Source: Marinomonas sp. CT5 | GTDB taxonomy: Bacteria > Pseudomonadota > Gammaproteobacteria > Pseudomonadales > Marinomonadaceae | Assembly: GCF_018336975.1 (NCBI RefSeq) | Contig: NZ_CP025572.1 | Coordinates: 3,288,884 to 3,352,883, forward strand | Length of the DNA stretch: 64,000 bases | Reading direction: 5' to 3' | Shown: piece by piece, positions 33,097-42,837 of the stretch | Numbering within the stretch: the first letter of the stretch is position 1 | Layout of the letters: each line of letters begins with the position of its first letter | The notes under the pieces: generated by a model | Database searches by the model: none | Told to the model about the DNA's origin: nothing | What the model saw: the letters and a program-made list of their open reading frames with translations, nothing else | Translations under genes and position numbers: made by a program

Positions 33097-34611
33097 TCAG
33101 GACAAAGAGTTCTGATGCTGATTACGCGACCAAATCAAACTAAACTTAGCACCACCGGTCTCACTCGCATCAATCAAAACAGCTCCACCATGCCAGAAAG
33201 CTATTTTTTGAACGATGGCTAAACCAAGCCCGTAACCACCTGAAGCCCGGGTACGGCTATTATCTAGGCGTTGAAAAGGTATGAAAACCTTATCCCTATC
33301 TTCAAAAGCAATACCTGGACCATCATCTTCAATATCCAATTGCCATCGATCTGCATCATGAGAGAAATTGATTGTTATCATACTGGCGGCATATTTTGCT
33401 GCGTTTAATATCAGGTTTTGTAAAGCTCGACTTAAATGATGCTCATCAGCCATTACAATATCTGATTCATCAATATTAACCTCGACACTCAAATGCTGAA
33501 GCAACAAATGATTATGCTGTAAAATCCCCTCAACCAGCTGCGAAATTGAAATTTCTTTGAAGTTAAGTGCTAACGACCCACCTTCCAGTTTGCCGTACGT
33601 TAATACCTCATCAACGAGCGTATTCAGCTCTTCAATATCACCTTCCAATGCTTCTATGGTCTTAGCTGCACTATCATCCACTTCATCCTTCATAACCTCC
33701 AAACCAAAACGCAAACGAGCAATTGGAGTCCTAAGCTCATGAGAAATAGCGTTTATCATTTCGCGCTGGACTTTCAGCAACCTCTGAATATGAGAAGACA
33801 TGGAATCAAATGAATACGCTAGTTCTTTTAATGTACCACTGCTATCAGGAATGCCTTTAGGTAAACCACTCCTACCACGAGCAATCTGGCGAGTGATGCT
33901 TTCAAACGTCTTACGCTTAAAATCAAGTGAAATAAGCTCCCTCCAGATAAGCATCAACATGATGGTGATACCAATCCCAACAACCGCTACTGAAATAAGT
34001 CCTAAAGAGAATGCCTCATTATCATTTAATGATAAATAAACAGTCTTTCGCGTTCCTGCATCTCGCCAAATAAAACCATATTCCGTTTCACTACCATTCG
34101 CTCGGGAAATGCTTGTTAATGGCGCAGTAACTGTTGCGGAAATAGGCTCAAGAGAACAACACGACATGCTTTTAATTAAGCGAATTTTGTCTTCGTAAGT
34201 TATCTGATTACTTAGCAAAAAAAGCCTGATCAAAGCATCAACTTTAAAGATACCACTCCCCGATTCGATTTTACCCGTTAAAACGGGTGCATCATGCGCA
34301 CCAAAGGTTATTTGATAACTATCATCAGGAAATTTCAGCCATTGCTTTTCTTCTATAAGAGAAGCGATGGTTGATGGAGTAAAATGGTCTGAGGACTGAG
34401 TAGTCCAGGTGAATTGAGATTCAGGAATGGTTTGACGAACCCCAGAAAGCAGTAAAGCAGAGCTTACTTCAGCATCTAAATCGAGTAATTGCTCTACTTT
34501 TGATATGCCAAATCGAATTTGAGTAAACTCTAAGACGGCGTAACAACACACTACAATGACAACACCACCAAAGATAAGGTGTCGATAAAGCCGCCACATT
34601 TCCGCTCGCAT
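33097..34611 (-). CDS. rstB: RstB-like sensor histidine kinase
   Basis: The 504-residue protein has an N-terminal membrane helix (about 11-29), a periplasmic domain, a second helix near 207-225, a HAMP region, a HisKA box with the phosphoacceptor histidine in MINAISHELRTPIARLRFG, and HATPase motifs (NLILNAAKYA; DDGPGIAFED; GGYGLGLAIV). The HisKA sequence and partner gene fit RstB. It follows the response regulator by six bases. The stop codon is embedded in a hairpin. Confidence 0.85.
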   Translation of the reverse strand: MRAEMWRLYRHLIFGGVVIVVCCYAVLEFTQIRFGISKVEQLLDLDAEVSSALLLSGVRQTIPESQFTWTTQSSDHFTPSTIASLIEEKQWLKFPDDSYQITFGAHDAPVLTGKIESGSGIFKVDALIRLFLLSNQITYEDKIRLIKSMSCCSLEPISATVTAPLTSISRANGSETEYGFIWRDAGTRKTVYLSLNDNEAFSLGLISVAVVGIGITIMLMLIWRELISLDFKRKTFESITRQIARGRSGLPKGIPDSSGTLKELAYSFDSMSSHIQRLLKVQREMINAISHELRTPIARLRFGLEVMKDEVDDSAAKTIEALEGDIEELNTLVDEVLTYGKLEGGSLALNFKEISISQLVEGILQHNHLLLQHLSVEVNIDESDIVMADEHHLSRALQNLILNAAKYAASMITINFSHDADRWQLDIEDDGPGIAFEDRDKVFIPFQRLDNSRTRASGGYGLGLAIVQKIAFWHGGAVLIDASETGGAKFSLIWSRNQHQNSLS

Positions 34612-34617
34612 TTTCGA

Positions 34618-35337
34618 TTACACTTCTTTTACAAACAAATAGCCTTTGCTACGAATGGTTTTGATACGACGTGGATGAATGGGGTCATCACCTATTTTAG
34701 AGCGTATACGTGAAATTCGAACATCAACGGAGCGATCTTGGCCATCGTATTCAATACCACGCAATTCACCAAAAATCTCTTCTCTACTCAATATGCGTCC
34801 GGCATTGCTAGAAAGAAGCCACAACAAATCAAATTCCGCACTGGTAAGTTCAATTTCTTCGCCTTCTAACCAAGCTTCACGACGAGAATTGTCAATTTTC
34901 AAAGGCCCAAATGTCAAATTAGGCTCTTCTTTAGAAAGATCCAAAGTCAAGTCGACATCTTGTGTACTGCGACGTAATAGGGATTGCACGCGTGCGAGCA
35001 AAACTCTCGGCTTCGCTGGCTTAGAAACATAATCATCGGCACCAATTTCTAAGCCCAAAATCTGATCTACATCGTCACTTCGAGCCGTTAACATCAAGAT
35101 AGGGCCTTTGTAATCATTACGAACACTTCTACATACTGTAAAGCCATCCGCACCAGGCAGCATAAGATCTAAAATAACAAGAGAAGGTTGCTCCGAAACT
35201 ATACGAGAGATAGCCTTACGACCATCAGGTTCAATCCCCACTTCAAAGCCATTTTTCTGCAAATACTCTTGAGTGAGCAGGGCTAATCGCTCATCGTCCT
35301 CAACAATCAAAATAGTTTGGTTGTCATCTACGCTCAT
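34618..35337 (-). CDS. rstA: RstA-like OmpR-family response regulator
   Basis: The 239-residue protein has a receiver domain (IVEDDERL; phospho-acceptor Asp57 in LVILDLMLPGADG; K near 107) and an OmpR/PhoB winged helix (LTSAEFDLLWLLSSNAGRILSREEI; SVDVRISRIRSKIGDDP). The start at 35337 follows GAGG and begins MSVDDNQTILIVEDD; an ATG nine codons upstream is less likely. It forms an operon with rstB. Confidence 0.88.
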   Translation of the reverse strand: MSVDDNQTILIVEDDERLALLTQEYLQKNGFEVGIEPDGRKAISRIVSEQPSLVILDLMLPGADGFTVCRSVRNDYKGPILMLTARSDDVDQILGLEIGADDYVSKPAKPRVLLARVQSLLRRSTQDVDLTLDLSKEEPNLTFGPLKIDNSRREAWLEGEEIELTSAEFDLLWLLSSNAGRILSREEIFGELRGIEYDGQDRSVDVRISRIRSKIGDDPIHPRRIKTIRSKGYLFVKEV

Positions 35338-35400
35338 GGGCAATCCTCGTCCAGTTGTTGTCATTTCAGATTTAGTGGATAAATATCAATTTCTTTAAAA

Positions 35401-35877
35401 TCAATCTACTAGAAGATCTTGAATTTGTCTAACTCTCTTACGATTTACACCGAAATCGGAATAACCAACTCGTGAAGCAGAACGAACATGCACAACACTA
35501 TCGGCCTCTGGTAAATAAAATTCAACATCATCAATAAAACCAAACAGTTTGCTTTTCACTTCAAAATGAACGTAGCCTAAATAGCTACTCACAATACGAG
35601 CATTCCCTTTATTCAACATAAAAGATTCGATTTTAAGCTGCGTATTTTTTCGTTTGCCCTTATAGACTATAGGCTCAGCAAAGTGTTCAACATCATCCTC
35701 AAGCGCTTGAGTTGAAACACAGTTCGGTGAAGTAGGACAGGACTTTAGCGTGCCATCAGCTACACCAAGCCCTTCTGGCAGCTTATTATTTAAAAAGACA
35801 TAAATAAAAAAACCTGCGAGTAATACAACGATTAATGCCACTATCCAGCGAACCATGCCTCTACAACTCCCAACCAA
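35401..35877 (-). CDS. DUF1499-domain protein with membrane anchor
   Basis: The product is up to 158 residues; the ATG at 35856 (MVRWIVALIVVLLAG) is a likely alternative start. One N-terminal membrane helix is followed by DUF1499: LKSCPTSPNCVSTQ with two conserved cysteines, YLGYVHFEVKSKLFGFIDDVEFYL and a final SRVGYSDFGVNRKRV. The family is uncharacterised and envelope-located. It lies between rluB and rstA on the same strand and may share a transcript with rluB. Confidence 0.82.
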   Translation of the reverse strand: MVGSCRGMVRWIVALIVVLLAGFFIYVFLNNKLPEGLGVADGTLKSCPTSPNCVSTQALEDDVEHFAEPIVYKGKRKNTQLKIESFMLNKGNARIVSSYLGYVHFEVKSKLFGFIDDVEFYLPEADSVVHVRSASRVGYSDFGVNRKRVRQIQDLLVD

Positions 35878-35885
35878 TTTTTATC

Positions 35886-36788
35886 TTAACGAAATGACCT
35901 TTTACCTGGTTTTTTAGGCTTAAACTCAGGTTTATCATTGCTCTGCCAATCAAATCCCTTGGCAGGTGTACGACGGGCGCCACCAGCAGTCGCTTTGTTT
36001 TTATGACGCTTCAGCTCTAATTTCTCTTGCTGAGTTTTTGGTTTTAGCTCCGATAATTTTAGATCAACCATCGCACATAAGGAGTTTACATCTGTCTCTT
36101 CCATTTCAACCCAACGGCCAACTTTTGCTTTAGACGGTAAGAAAACAGGACCAAAACGAACACGCTTCAAACGATTCACTTTGACACCTTGAGATTCCCA
36201 CAAGCGACGAACCTCACGGTTACGACCTTCCATCAAACAAACATAAAACCAACGGTTAATACCTTCGCCACCACCATCAACAATGTCGGTAAACTTAGCA
36301 ACGCCATCATCCAAAATCACGCCTTTTTTAAGCGCGGCTAAGTTTTCATCCGTGACTTCCCCCATCACTCGAACAAGATACTCTCGGTCAATCTCAGTCG
36401 AAGGGTGCATCAAGCGATTTGCCAATTCACCATCTGTAGTAAATAGCAACAATCCAGACGTATTAATGTCCAAACGACCTACGGCAATCCATCGCTCACC
36501 ACGCAACTTTGGTAATTTATCAAACACAGTTGGTCGACCTTCTGGGTCTTTACGAGTACAGACTTCGCCTTCTGGTTTGTTGTAAATAATAACGCGACGG
36601 TTTTCACCCGCTTCTGTCGCAACAATGGTATAACCATCTATGGTAATGGTGTCTTTAGTGCTTACTCGATCGCCTAACGTTGCAACCTCACCATTAACCA
36701 ACACTCGACCTTCACGGATGCGGTTTTCCATTTCACGGCGTGAACCTTGACCCGCTCTCGCTAATACTTTTTGTAACTTCTCGTCCAT
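35886..36788 (-). CDS. rluB: 23S rRNA pseudouridine synthase RluB
   Basis: The product has 300 residues from the ATG at 36788, which follows AAAGAGG; an ATG 33 bases upstream has no ribosome site. An S4 RNA-binding domain ([21 protein letters not shown]) precedes the RsuA/RluB-type catalytic domain with the catalytic aspartate in [13 protein letters not shown] (Asp107). The C-terminal tail is very basic (KKPGKRSFR). RluB modifies U2605 of 23S rRNA in Escherichia coli. Confidence 0.92.
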   Translation of the reverse strand: MDEKLQKVLARAGQGSRREMENRIREGRVLVNGEVATLGDRVSTKDTITIDGYTIVATEAGENRRVIIYNKPEGEVCTRKDPEGRPTVFDKLPKLRGERWIAVGRLDINTSGLLLFTTDGELANRLMHPSTEIDREYLVRVMGEVTDENLAALKKGVILDDGVAKFTDIVDGGGEGINRWFYVCLMEGRNREVRRLWESQGVKVNRLKRVRFGPVFLPSKAKVGRWVEMEETDVNSLCAMVDLKLSELKPKTQQEKLELKRHKNKATAGGARRTPAKGFDWQSNDKPEFKPKKPGKRSFR

Positions 36789-36904
36789 TACGAACCTCTT
36801 TGAGGGAATGCTTCTCAGCAACCCAGTTTAATAATATAAATTTCAACCATTAGTCAGTATTATAAGACACACTTTATAAGCCTTGACAGCTGAATATCAA
36901 AATT

Positions 36905-37537
36905 TTACTTAAAAGGTGCTGGATCACCGGCACCAACACGAACTACCTCGACATTATCGGCATCCATTTTGACAACCGTCGTTGGCTCTAGTCCACAAAA
37001 ACCACCATCAATCACTAAATCTAGCGCATGCTCCAAAGTATCACGAATATCATATGGATCTGTCATAGGGTCAGTTTCTCCCGGCAAAATAAGAGACACA
37101 CTCATAATAGGTTCGCCAAGCTCTTCTAATAACGCCGAAACAATTTGGTTATTTGGAATTCGAATACCAATGGTTTTTCTCTTTGGGTGCATCAAGCGTC
37201 TCGGCACTTCTGAAGTCGCATTAAAAATAAAGGTATAAGGGCCTGGTGTATTATTTTTTAATAAGCGATAAAGATGATTATCAAAACGTGCATAAGTAGA
37301 AATTTCAGACAGGTCTCGACACACCAAAGTAAAATTATGTTTATCATCTAAGCGACGAATTGCACGAATTCTATCTTGTGCGTTTTTATCACCTAGATGA
37401 CAGCCAAGTGAATACCCACAATCTGTCGGATAAGCAATAACACCACCATTGCGCATGACTTCAGCGGCCTGCTTTATTAATCGCACCTGTGGATTTTCTG
37501 GGTGTATCTGAAAAAATTGACTCAACCTGATCTCCAA
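36905..37537 (-). CDS. yciO: YciO-type Sua5/YrdC-domain protein
   Basis: The 210-residue protein has the YrdC nucleotide-binding fold (GGVIAYPTDCGYSLGCHLGDKNA; RAIRRLDDKHNFTLVCRDLSEI; RIPNNQIVSALLEELGEPIMSVSLILPG). Its short length and sequence place it with YciO rather than TsaC. YciO proteins are linked to threonylcarbamoyl-AMP chemistry with weak activity. The adjacency to rluB and rnm matches the gene order in other gammaproteobacteria. Confidence 0.88.
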   Translation of the reverse strand: MEIRLSQFFQIHPENPQVRLIKQAAEVMRNGGVIAYPTDCGYSLGCHLGDKNAQDRIRAIRRLDDKHNFTLVCRDLSEISTYARFDNHLYRLLKNNTPGPYTFIFNATSEVPRRLMHPKRKTIGIRIPNNQIVSALLEELGEPIMSVSLILPGETDPMTDPYDIRDTLEHALDLVIDGGFCGLEPTTVVKMDADNVEVVRVGAGDPAPFK

Positions 37538-37577
37538 TAAAATATTAAAATAAAAACTTAGAGTGAAGCTTCGTCTT

Positions 37578-38429
37578 TTATTTCCAACTCTGCCAAACTA
37601 AATCCACTTCACTTTCATGTATTTGCGTAAATTTACCAACCTGCATCCATGGTCCAAACGGCCCATGATAATCGCTGCCCACCGATGCTTTTAGATCAAA
37701 CTCTCTGGACAACCTTTCCAGTAAGCGAACGCTATCTGGACGTTCATTACCTGAAACAATTTCCATACCTGTTCCGCCCCATTTCTTAAAGTCACCCAAT
37801 AACCGCTTCAATTTTGTTACTGTTAAGGGGTAACGTTTAGGGTGAGCTAGGATCAATTCAGCCCCCTGATCAGAAAGAGACGACAAAACATCTTCAAGCT
37901 CTGGCCAGACATCGCGTAATTGGCCTAATTTCTTATTCCCCAAATAGCGATCAAACGCTTTATTGGTGTCCTTAACATAACCTTTTTCCACTAGCAGGGT
38001 CGCAAAATGTGGTCGACCTAGCTGACTATCACCCGCTAATTCAACGGCTTCATCAAACAAATCCGGCAAACCTTGTTTTACTAGCAAATTAGCAATACGT
38101 CGTGCTCGATCCAACCGTATAGCCTGATTGCCTCTCACAAGGGATAAAATAGCCTTATTATCCGGCTCAAAATTTAACGCCACCATATGTAAAGGAATAC
38201 CATTCCATTGGGTCGACAATTCAACACCATAAATAAAACTTAAATTATGCTCTGCGGCCCTGGCTCTTGCTTCGCTAATACCATCCAGAGAGTCATGATC
38301 AGTTAATGCAAACAAAGACACTTTCTGCTCTACGGCAAGATCAACCAATTCAGTCGGAGATAGACGTCCATCTGAACAGGTAGAATGCGTGTGTAAATCA
38401 ACCTTACGGTAACTTGCGGCTTCAGGCAT
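37578..38429 (-). CDS. rnm: PHP-domain 5'-3' exoribonuclease RNase AM (YciV/TrpH)
   Basis: The 283-residue protein carries the metal-binding PHP motifs DLHTHSTCSDGRLSP, ALTDHDSLDG, ILAHPKRYPL and GSDYHGPFGPW, the full set for this family. RNase AM trims the 5' ends of rRNA precursors and degrades short nucleotides in E. coli. It heads the yciO-rluB side of the cluster and is divergent from yciB. Confidence 0.9.
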   Translation of the reverse strand: MPEAASYRKVDLHTHSTCSDGRLSPTELVDLAVEQKVSLFALTDHDSLDGISEARARAAEHNLSFIYGVELSTQWNGIPLHMVALNFEPDNKAILSLVRGNQAIRLDRARRIANLLVKQGLPDLFDEAVELAGDSQLGRPHFATLLVEKGYVKDTNKAFDRYLGNKKLGQLRDVWPELEDVLSSLSDQGAELILAHPKRYPLTVTKLKRLLGDFKKWGGTGMEIVSGNERPDSVRLLERLSREFDLKASVGSDYHGPFGPWMQVGKFTQIHESEVDLVWQSWK

Positions 38430-38512
38430 AGATTGGCTGTTCTTTAAAAGGAATGATGGTTATCATTAGACTAGCATACATACTCTTTAGTATACATCCA
38501 CTGGATTTTTAT

Positions 38513-39049
38513 ATGAAAATACTGTTCGACTTCCTGCCTATTATTATCTTCTTTGTTATTTATAAAATGACGGGGAGTATTATCATTGCGACTGCGGTTT
38601 TAATCCCAGCAACTATCATTCAGGTTGGCTTTACTTGGTTTAAAAACAAAACGATAGAAAAAATGCACTTGGTATCGCTAGCCTTAGTGATTTTACTTGG
38701 TGGCGCAACCGTTCTTTTAGGAGATGGCGACTTCATTAAATGGAAACCCACTATTGTAAACGGTTTATTTGCTATTGCCTTTTTAGGAAGCCAGTTTATT
38801 GGGGACAAAAACATTATCCAACGCATGATGGGCGATAAGCTAGAACTACCGTTCAAAGTCTGGCGCACCTTGAACCTTGCCTGGGTTGGATTTTTTATTA
38901 TTTCTGGTGCAGCCAACCTATATGTGGCTTTTACTTACAGCGAAGAAATATGGGTAGATTTTAAACTATTTGGCCTGCTTGGAATGACCATAGTTTTTAT
39001 TTTACTTCAAGGCATCTACTTGTCATCACACATACAAAATAAGGAATAA
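38513..39049 (+). CDS. yciB: YciB/IspZ inner-membrane septation protein A
   Basis: The product has 178 residues with five membrane helices, starting [21 protein letters not shown], and contains [19 protein letters not shown] and [18 protein letters not shown], all diagnostic of YciB. It acts in cell-envelope synthesis and division. An upstream in-frame ATG at 38453 was rejected because the family starts at MK(I/L)LFDFLP. It is followed after two bases by yciI. Confidence 0.93.
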   Translation: MKILFDFLPIIIFFVIYKMTGSIIIATAVLIPATIIQVGFTWFKNKTIEKMHLVSLALVILLGGATVLLGDGDFIKWKPTIVNGLFAIAFLGSQFIGDKNIIQRMMGDKLELPFKVWRTLNLAWVGFFIISGAANLYVAFTYSEEIWVDFKLFGLLGMTIVFILLQGIYLSSHIQNKE

Positions 39050-39051
39050 CA

Positions 39052-39354
39052 ATGCTTTACTCTATTATTGGTGAAGATGTAGCAAACAGTCTTAATGCTC
39101 GTCAGCAAACTCGTCCTGCTCATTTAGCTCGCTTAGAAACTTTGCAAAACGAAGGTCGTTTGGTCTTAGCTGGTCCCAATCCCGCCATTGACTCTGATAA
39201 TCCAGGCGATGCAGGCTTCAGTGGCAGCGTTGTCGTTGCTGAGTTTGCTAGCCTTGAAGAAGCGAAAGCTTGGGCGGACGCAGATCCTTATGTGGCCGCA
39301 GGTGTTTATAAAAATGTAACGGTTAAGCCCTTTAAGCAAGTCTTCCCGAATTAA
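39052..39354 (+). CDS. yciI: YciI family protein
   Basis: The 100-residue ferredoxin-like protein starts [10 protein letters not shown], with the conserved [24 protein letters not shown] and [12 protein letters not shown]. It is related to muconolactone-isomerase-like folds; its function is unknown. It is co-transcribed with yciB (two-base gap, AAGGAA before the ATG), as in enterobacteria, and ends at a terminator. Confidence 0.92.
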   Translation: MLYSIIGEDVANSLNARQQTRPAHLARLETLQNEGRLVLAGPNPAIDSDNPGDAGFSGSVVVAEFASLEEAKAWADADPYVAAGVYKNVTVKPFKQVFPN

Positions 39355-39373
39355 TATCATCCAATAAATACGT

Positions 39374-39414
39374 AAGCCGCTTCATAAGCCAAGTACTTAC
39401 TAAGCGGCTTTTTT
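39374..39414. terminator. terminator between yciI and SelW-like gene
   Basis: AAGCCGCTT (39374-39382) pairs with AAGCGGCTT (39402-39410), followed by TTTT, between two convergent genes. Confidence 0.8.
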
Positions 39415-39418
39415 GTTA

Positions 39419-39700
39419 CTACTTTTTGATATCTGAATGACCAAGATCTCGCTCAGGGTCAATCACATCTCGCATTCGTTGCTTCAAAACTTTTGCTTCT
39501 GGAAAACCATCTTCTTTTTTTCGACACCAGATCTCTTCACCATTCACACGAACTTTAAAAATACCACCTTGCGTTGGCAACAAAGTGACACTTTTTATAT
39601 CCTCATCAAATGTGGTTAACAGCTCTTGTGATAACCAAGCCGCACGCAACATCCAGCGACATAAGGTACAATATTCAATTTCTACGGCTGCAGTTCGCAT
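39419..39700 (-). CDS. SelT/SelW/SelH-family (Rdx) thioredoxin-like protein
   Basis: The product has 93 residues from the ATG at 39700, which follows GGAGAG. It starts VEIEYCTLCRWMLRA with a CxxC redox pair at 11 and 14, followed by PTQGGIFKVRVNGEEIWCRKKEDGFPE, the Rdx-family pattern. In animals one cysteine is selenocysteine; here both are cysteine. A redox role is inferred. An upstream ATG at 39751 adds an unlikely basic leader. Confidence 0.88.
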   Translation of the reverse strand: MRTAAVEIEYCTLCRWMLRAAWLSQELLTTFDEDIKSVTLLPTQGGIFKVRVNGEEIWCRKKEDGFPEAKVLKQRMRDVIDPERDLGHSDIKK

Positions 39701-39791
39701 TTGCTTTCTCTCCGGTACTTTAAGAAGACGTCTTGGAACGTCACGACACAACGAATATTATTGCTCAAACACTTAATTAGGAAGTAGTTCT

Positions 39792-40343
39792 ATGCGTAAA
39801 TATCTTATCTCTAGTCTGGCTCTTTTCGCTTTTTGTTCACAAGTAAACGCAACTGAAGTCGATATTTTAACCAACAAAGGTTCGATTTTAGTTGACTTAA
39901 ATGACAAAGCTGCTCCAAAAACCGTTGCCAATTTTTTACGCTATGCCGACGAAGGCTTTTACAATGGCACTATTTTCCACCGTGTTATTCGTGGTTTTAT
40001 GATTCAGGGTGGAGGCTTCACCAAAGACCTAGAACGTAAAAATACACACCAAGCAGTGGCTTACGAAGGCGATAATGGACTGGCAAATAATCGCGGCACT
40101 TTATCCATGGCACGTACTCAAGACCCAAACAGTGCAACATCACAATTCTTTATAAACCAAGTAGATAATACATTTCTAAATCATGGCGCTCGTGGTGGCG
40201 CTGGCTACACCGTATTTGGTAAAGTCGTTTCAGGAATGGACATTGTTGATACCATTTCTGCCGTACCAACATCCACTGTTGGCCCTTATAAAAATGTTCC
40301 ACAGACACCCGTTATTATTGAGAGCATCACGCGTGTTAACTAG
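39792..40343 (+). CDS. periplasmic cyclophilin-type peptidyl-prolyl isomerase
   Basis: The product has 183 residues with a signal peptide (cleavage likely after VNA, residue 20) and a cyclophilin domain: FHRVIRGFMIQGGGF, LSMARTQDPNSATSQFFINQVDN and GYTVFGKVVSGMDIVD. It would catalyse proline isomerisation in the periplasm, like PpiA. Its 3' end overlaps the start of mnmC by 11 bases. Confidence 0.92.
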   Translation: MRKYLISSLALFAFCSQVNATEVDILTNKGSILVDLNDKAAPKTVANFLRYADEGFYNGTIFHRVIRGFMIQGGGFTKDLERKNTHQAVAYEGDNGLANNRGTLSMARTQDPNSATSQFFINQVDNTFLNHGARGGAGYTVFGKVVSGMDIVDTISAVPTSTVGPYKNVPQTPVIIESITRVN

Positions 40344-42330
40344 TTACCAATTAAAATCTCCAGAGCTAAGTTGGGGCGACGACGGCGCCCCTCATTCCAA
40401 CCAATTTGATGATGTCTACTTTGATAAAGAATCTGGATTGGAAGAAACTCGACACGTTTTTTTGAAAAACAATCAGTTAACTGAGCGTTGGCAAGCATTA
40501 CAAACAAATGCCTTTGTTATTGCTGAAACAGGATTTGGCACAGGACTAAACTTTTTATGTGCTTGGCAGGCATTTTTGGACGATGCTGCTAGTGATAAGC
40601 AACTACATTTTGTCTCGGTTGAAAAATACCCCATGACAAAAGAGATGCTAACAAACGCATTAAAAATGTGGCCTTCCATGCAGCATTTTAGCCAGCAATT
40701 AATTGATGCTTATCCCGAAGTTTGCCATGGCTTTCATCGTATTGAATTGGAACAAGGACGCGTTCAGCTCACCTTATGGTTTGGCGAAGCAGAAGAGGGT
40801 TTTGCAGCTCTCGACGCAGATGTGGATGCTTGGTTTCTTGATGGTTTCGCACCCAGTAAAAACCCGGAAATGTGGTCCGACAATCTGTTTAAACACATCC
40901 ATCGACTTAGCCATCAAGGCACAACATTCTCCACCTTTACTGCCGCAGGAATTGTACGCAGAGGTTTAAAAAATGTTGGCTTTGATGTTCGCAAAGTAAA
41001 AGGCTTTGGCCAAAAAAGAGAGATGTCTGTCGGTGAACTCAACACAGTAACCGCACCACTTACCGAGCGAATGTCACAAGGCCAGTCATGGTTTAATCTT
41101 CGACAAGACACGCCCACTGAAATAAGCAAAGTACTCGTCGTTGGAGCCGGTATAGCGGGTGCCAATACCGCTTACGCTCTCGCCAGACAAGGCATAAAAG
41201 TAGAAGTCTGGGAACAAGGTAACTGTATTGCAGGCGGCGCTTCGGGCAACCCACAAGGCATGTTGTATCCAAAACTCGCGTCCCAAGACACGCCCGTAAA
41301 CCGCTTTTATTTATCCGCGTATTTACATGCTAATCGCCTATACTCCAGTTTAGATAAGAATAAAGCGTTTTGGGACGCATGTGGGCTAATACAAATCCCC
41401 AAGCATGATAAAGAAGCCGAACGTTTCAAAAAACTACTAACTGAAAAGCTTTACCCTGAAACCATTCTACAAGCCTCAAAACACAGAGAAGGCAGCCTAC
41501 ATTTACCCCTTTCTGGCTGGGTGGTGCTCACAAAACTTTGTGAGACATTATTGGCCCATGAAAATATTCAAGTTCGCTTAAACACCAGACTAGACCAACT
41601 TACTGAGACAGAGAATGCAACACAAGGATGGGCTGCACAGTCGGGCGATCGTGTGAGCCACTTTTCACATGTTGTGTTATGTACAGCGAATGATACAAAA
41701 TCGCTGGGTGTTGCACCCAACACGCCAGACTACCCCATTCGAGGCCAAGTGTCTTATACTGACTTAGAGAAAGCCAAACAAGCTTGTCTAGCCGCTGGAG
41801 AGTCTGCTGATAAAACGGATTTCGACAAGGTACTATGTGAGTTTGGTTATGTATCCCCTTCCATCAATGGATTGCTGCATTTTGGCTCTACCTATGATCT
41901 AAAAGACCAAGATGATCAAGTAAGAGACGAAGGCCATCAGCGAAACCTAGCGATTCTAGAAAGTCTGTTATTACTGCCTAAGCAGACATTTGATAGTGCG
42001 GATTGCGGTGGACGAGTATCTTTTCGATGTGCAGTACCTGATTACACGCCTATTGTGGGACCAATCCAATCAGAACAAGTCTATCAACACACCTATTCGA
42101 CTCTAATGAAGAATGCTAAATGGAAGAACAATGAAATCGCAGAGCCGATAAAACAGCTTTATCTCAATATTGGGCATGGTTCGCGGGGACTGATTTCAAC
42201 ACCATTGAGTGGCAGTTATATTGCTAGCTTAATAATGGGTACGCCATCGCCTTTGGAGCATACGATTAGCCATAAGCTACACCCGAGCCGTTTCATCATT
42301 CGTGATCTAAAACGTAGCCAAATATCATAA
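40333..42330 (+). CDS. mnmC: bifunctional tRNA 5-methylaminomethyl-2-thiouridine biosynthesis protein MnmC
   Basis: The product has 665 residues from a GTG at 40333 (MLTSYQLKSPELSWGDDG). The frame stays open for 50 codons upstream inside the cyclophilin gene, but family alignment by eye starts here. The N-terminal MnmC2 domain is a SAM methyltransferase (AETGFGTGLNFLCAWQAF; DAWFLDGFAPSKNPEMW). The C-terminal MnmC1 domain is an FAD oxidase (VLVVGAGIAGANTAYALA; GGASGNPQGMLYPKL). It converts cmnm5U to mnm5U at the tRNA wobble position. Confidence 0.93.
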   Translation: MLTSYQLKSPELSWGDDGAPHSNQFDDVYFDKESGLEETRHVFLKNNQLTERWQALQTNAFVIAETGFGTGLNFLCAWQAFLDDAASDKQLHFVSVEKYPMTKEMLTNALKMWPSMQHFSQQLIDAYPEVCHGFHRIELEQGRVQLTLWFGEAEEGFAALDADVDAWFLDGFAPSKNPEMWSDNLFKHIHRLSHQGTTFSTFTAAGIVRRGLKNVGFDVRKVKGFGQKREMSVGELNTVTAPLTERMSQGQSWFNLRQDTPTEISKVLVVGAGIAGANTAYALARQGIKVEVWEQGNCIAGGASGNPQGMLYPKLASQDTPVNRFYLSAYLHANRLYSSLDKNKAFWDACGLIQIPKHDKEAERFKKLLTEKLYPETILQASKHREGSLHLPLSGWVVLTKLCETLLAHENIQVRLNTRLDQLTETENATQGWAAQSGDRVSHFSHVVLCTANDTKSLGVAPNTPDYPIRGQVSYTDLEKAKQACLAAGESADKTDFDKVLCEFGYVSPSINGLLHFGSTYDLKDQDDQVRDEGHQRNLAILESLLLLPKQTFDSADCGGRVSFRCAVPDYTPIVGPIQSEQVYQHTYSTLMKNAKWKNNEIAEPIKQLYLNIGHGSRGLISTPLSGSYIASLIMGTPSPLEHTISHKLHPSRFIIRDLKRSQIS

Positions 42331-42403
42331 AGCAAGACACTGACACTCACGACATTAAGTCATTAAAAAAACTCAATGCAGTGAGTGTTACGCCAATCAT
42401 CTC

Positions 42404-42733
42404 TTAAGACTCAAACAAGGCACAAGCACTTGGAATAAGCTCAGCAAATCGACTAGAAGTTTGAGGTCGAAAAACATAATGATTCAGTTCTGGAAGCAAA
42501 GCTCTTAATTTATCACTCAATTGCAACAGGCTTGGATTAATTGGCTCATAAGGATATACATGATCCTGCAGACTTAGCTTATGCAATTCATCAAGCTCAT
42601 CTTGTAATATGCCTTTCATCGCAAAAAAGCGATCTTTCTGATTTATATCATTAGTTTCCCAATAGGCATCGGAAAAGACACTATTTAATTCATAAAAGAT
42701 ATGCAGTGCATCAGCAACATTTTTTTTAGACAT
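42404..42733 (-). CDS. hypothetical protein
   Basis: The product has 109 residues from the ATG at 42733, which follows GGAG; an ATG ten codons upstream is less likely. It is soluble and mostly helical (ALHIFYELNSVFSDAYWE; LQDELDELHKL), with no motif I recognise. It stands alone between convergent mnmC and divergent cysE. Good ribosome site and codon use support it being real. Confidence 0.65.
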   Translation of the reverse strand: MSKKNVADALHIFYELNSVFSDAYWETNDINQKDRFFAMKGILQDELDELHKLSLQDHVYPYEPINPSLLQLSDKLRALLPELNHYVFRPQTSSRFAELIPSACALFES

Positions 42734-42837
42734 ATTATCTCCATCTTTTTGAGCAATCTTCACATTGCCCCTTGTAATGTTTAACCCTAACCTTATAACC
42801 TATATTCTAAACGTGAATTGATATAGGTGAATACCCC

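Noticed and set aside
40183..40332. N-terminal extension of mnmC inside the cyclophilin gene
   Set aside because: The extension reads as a shadow of the cyclophilin frame and has no family match; the GTG at 40333 fits MnmC length and start.
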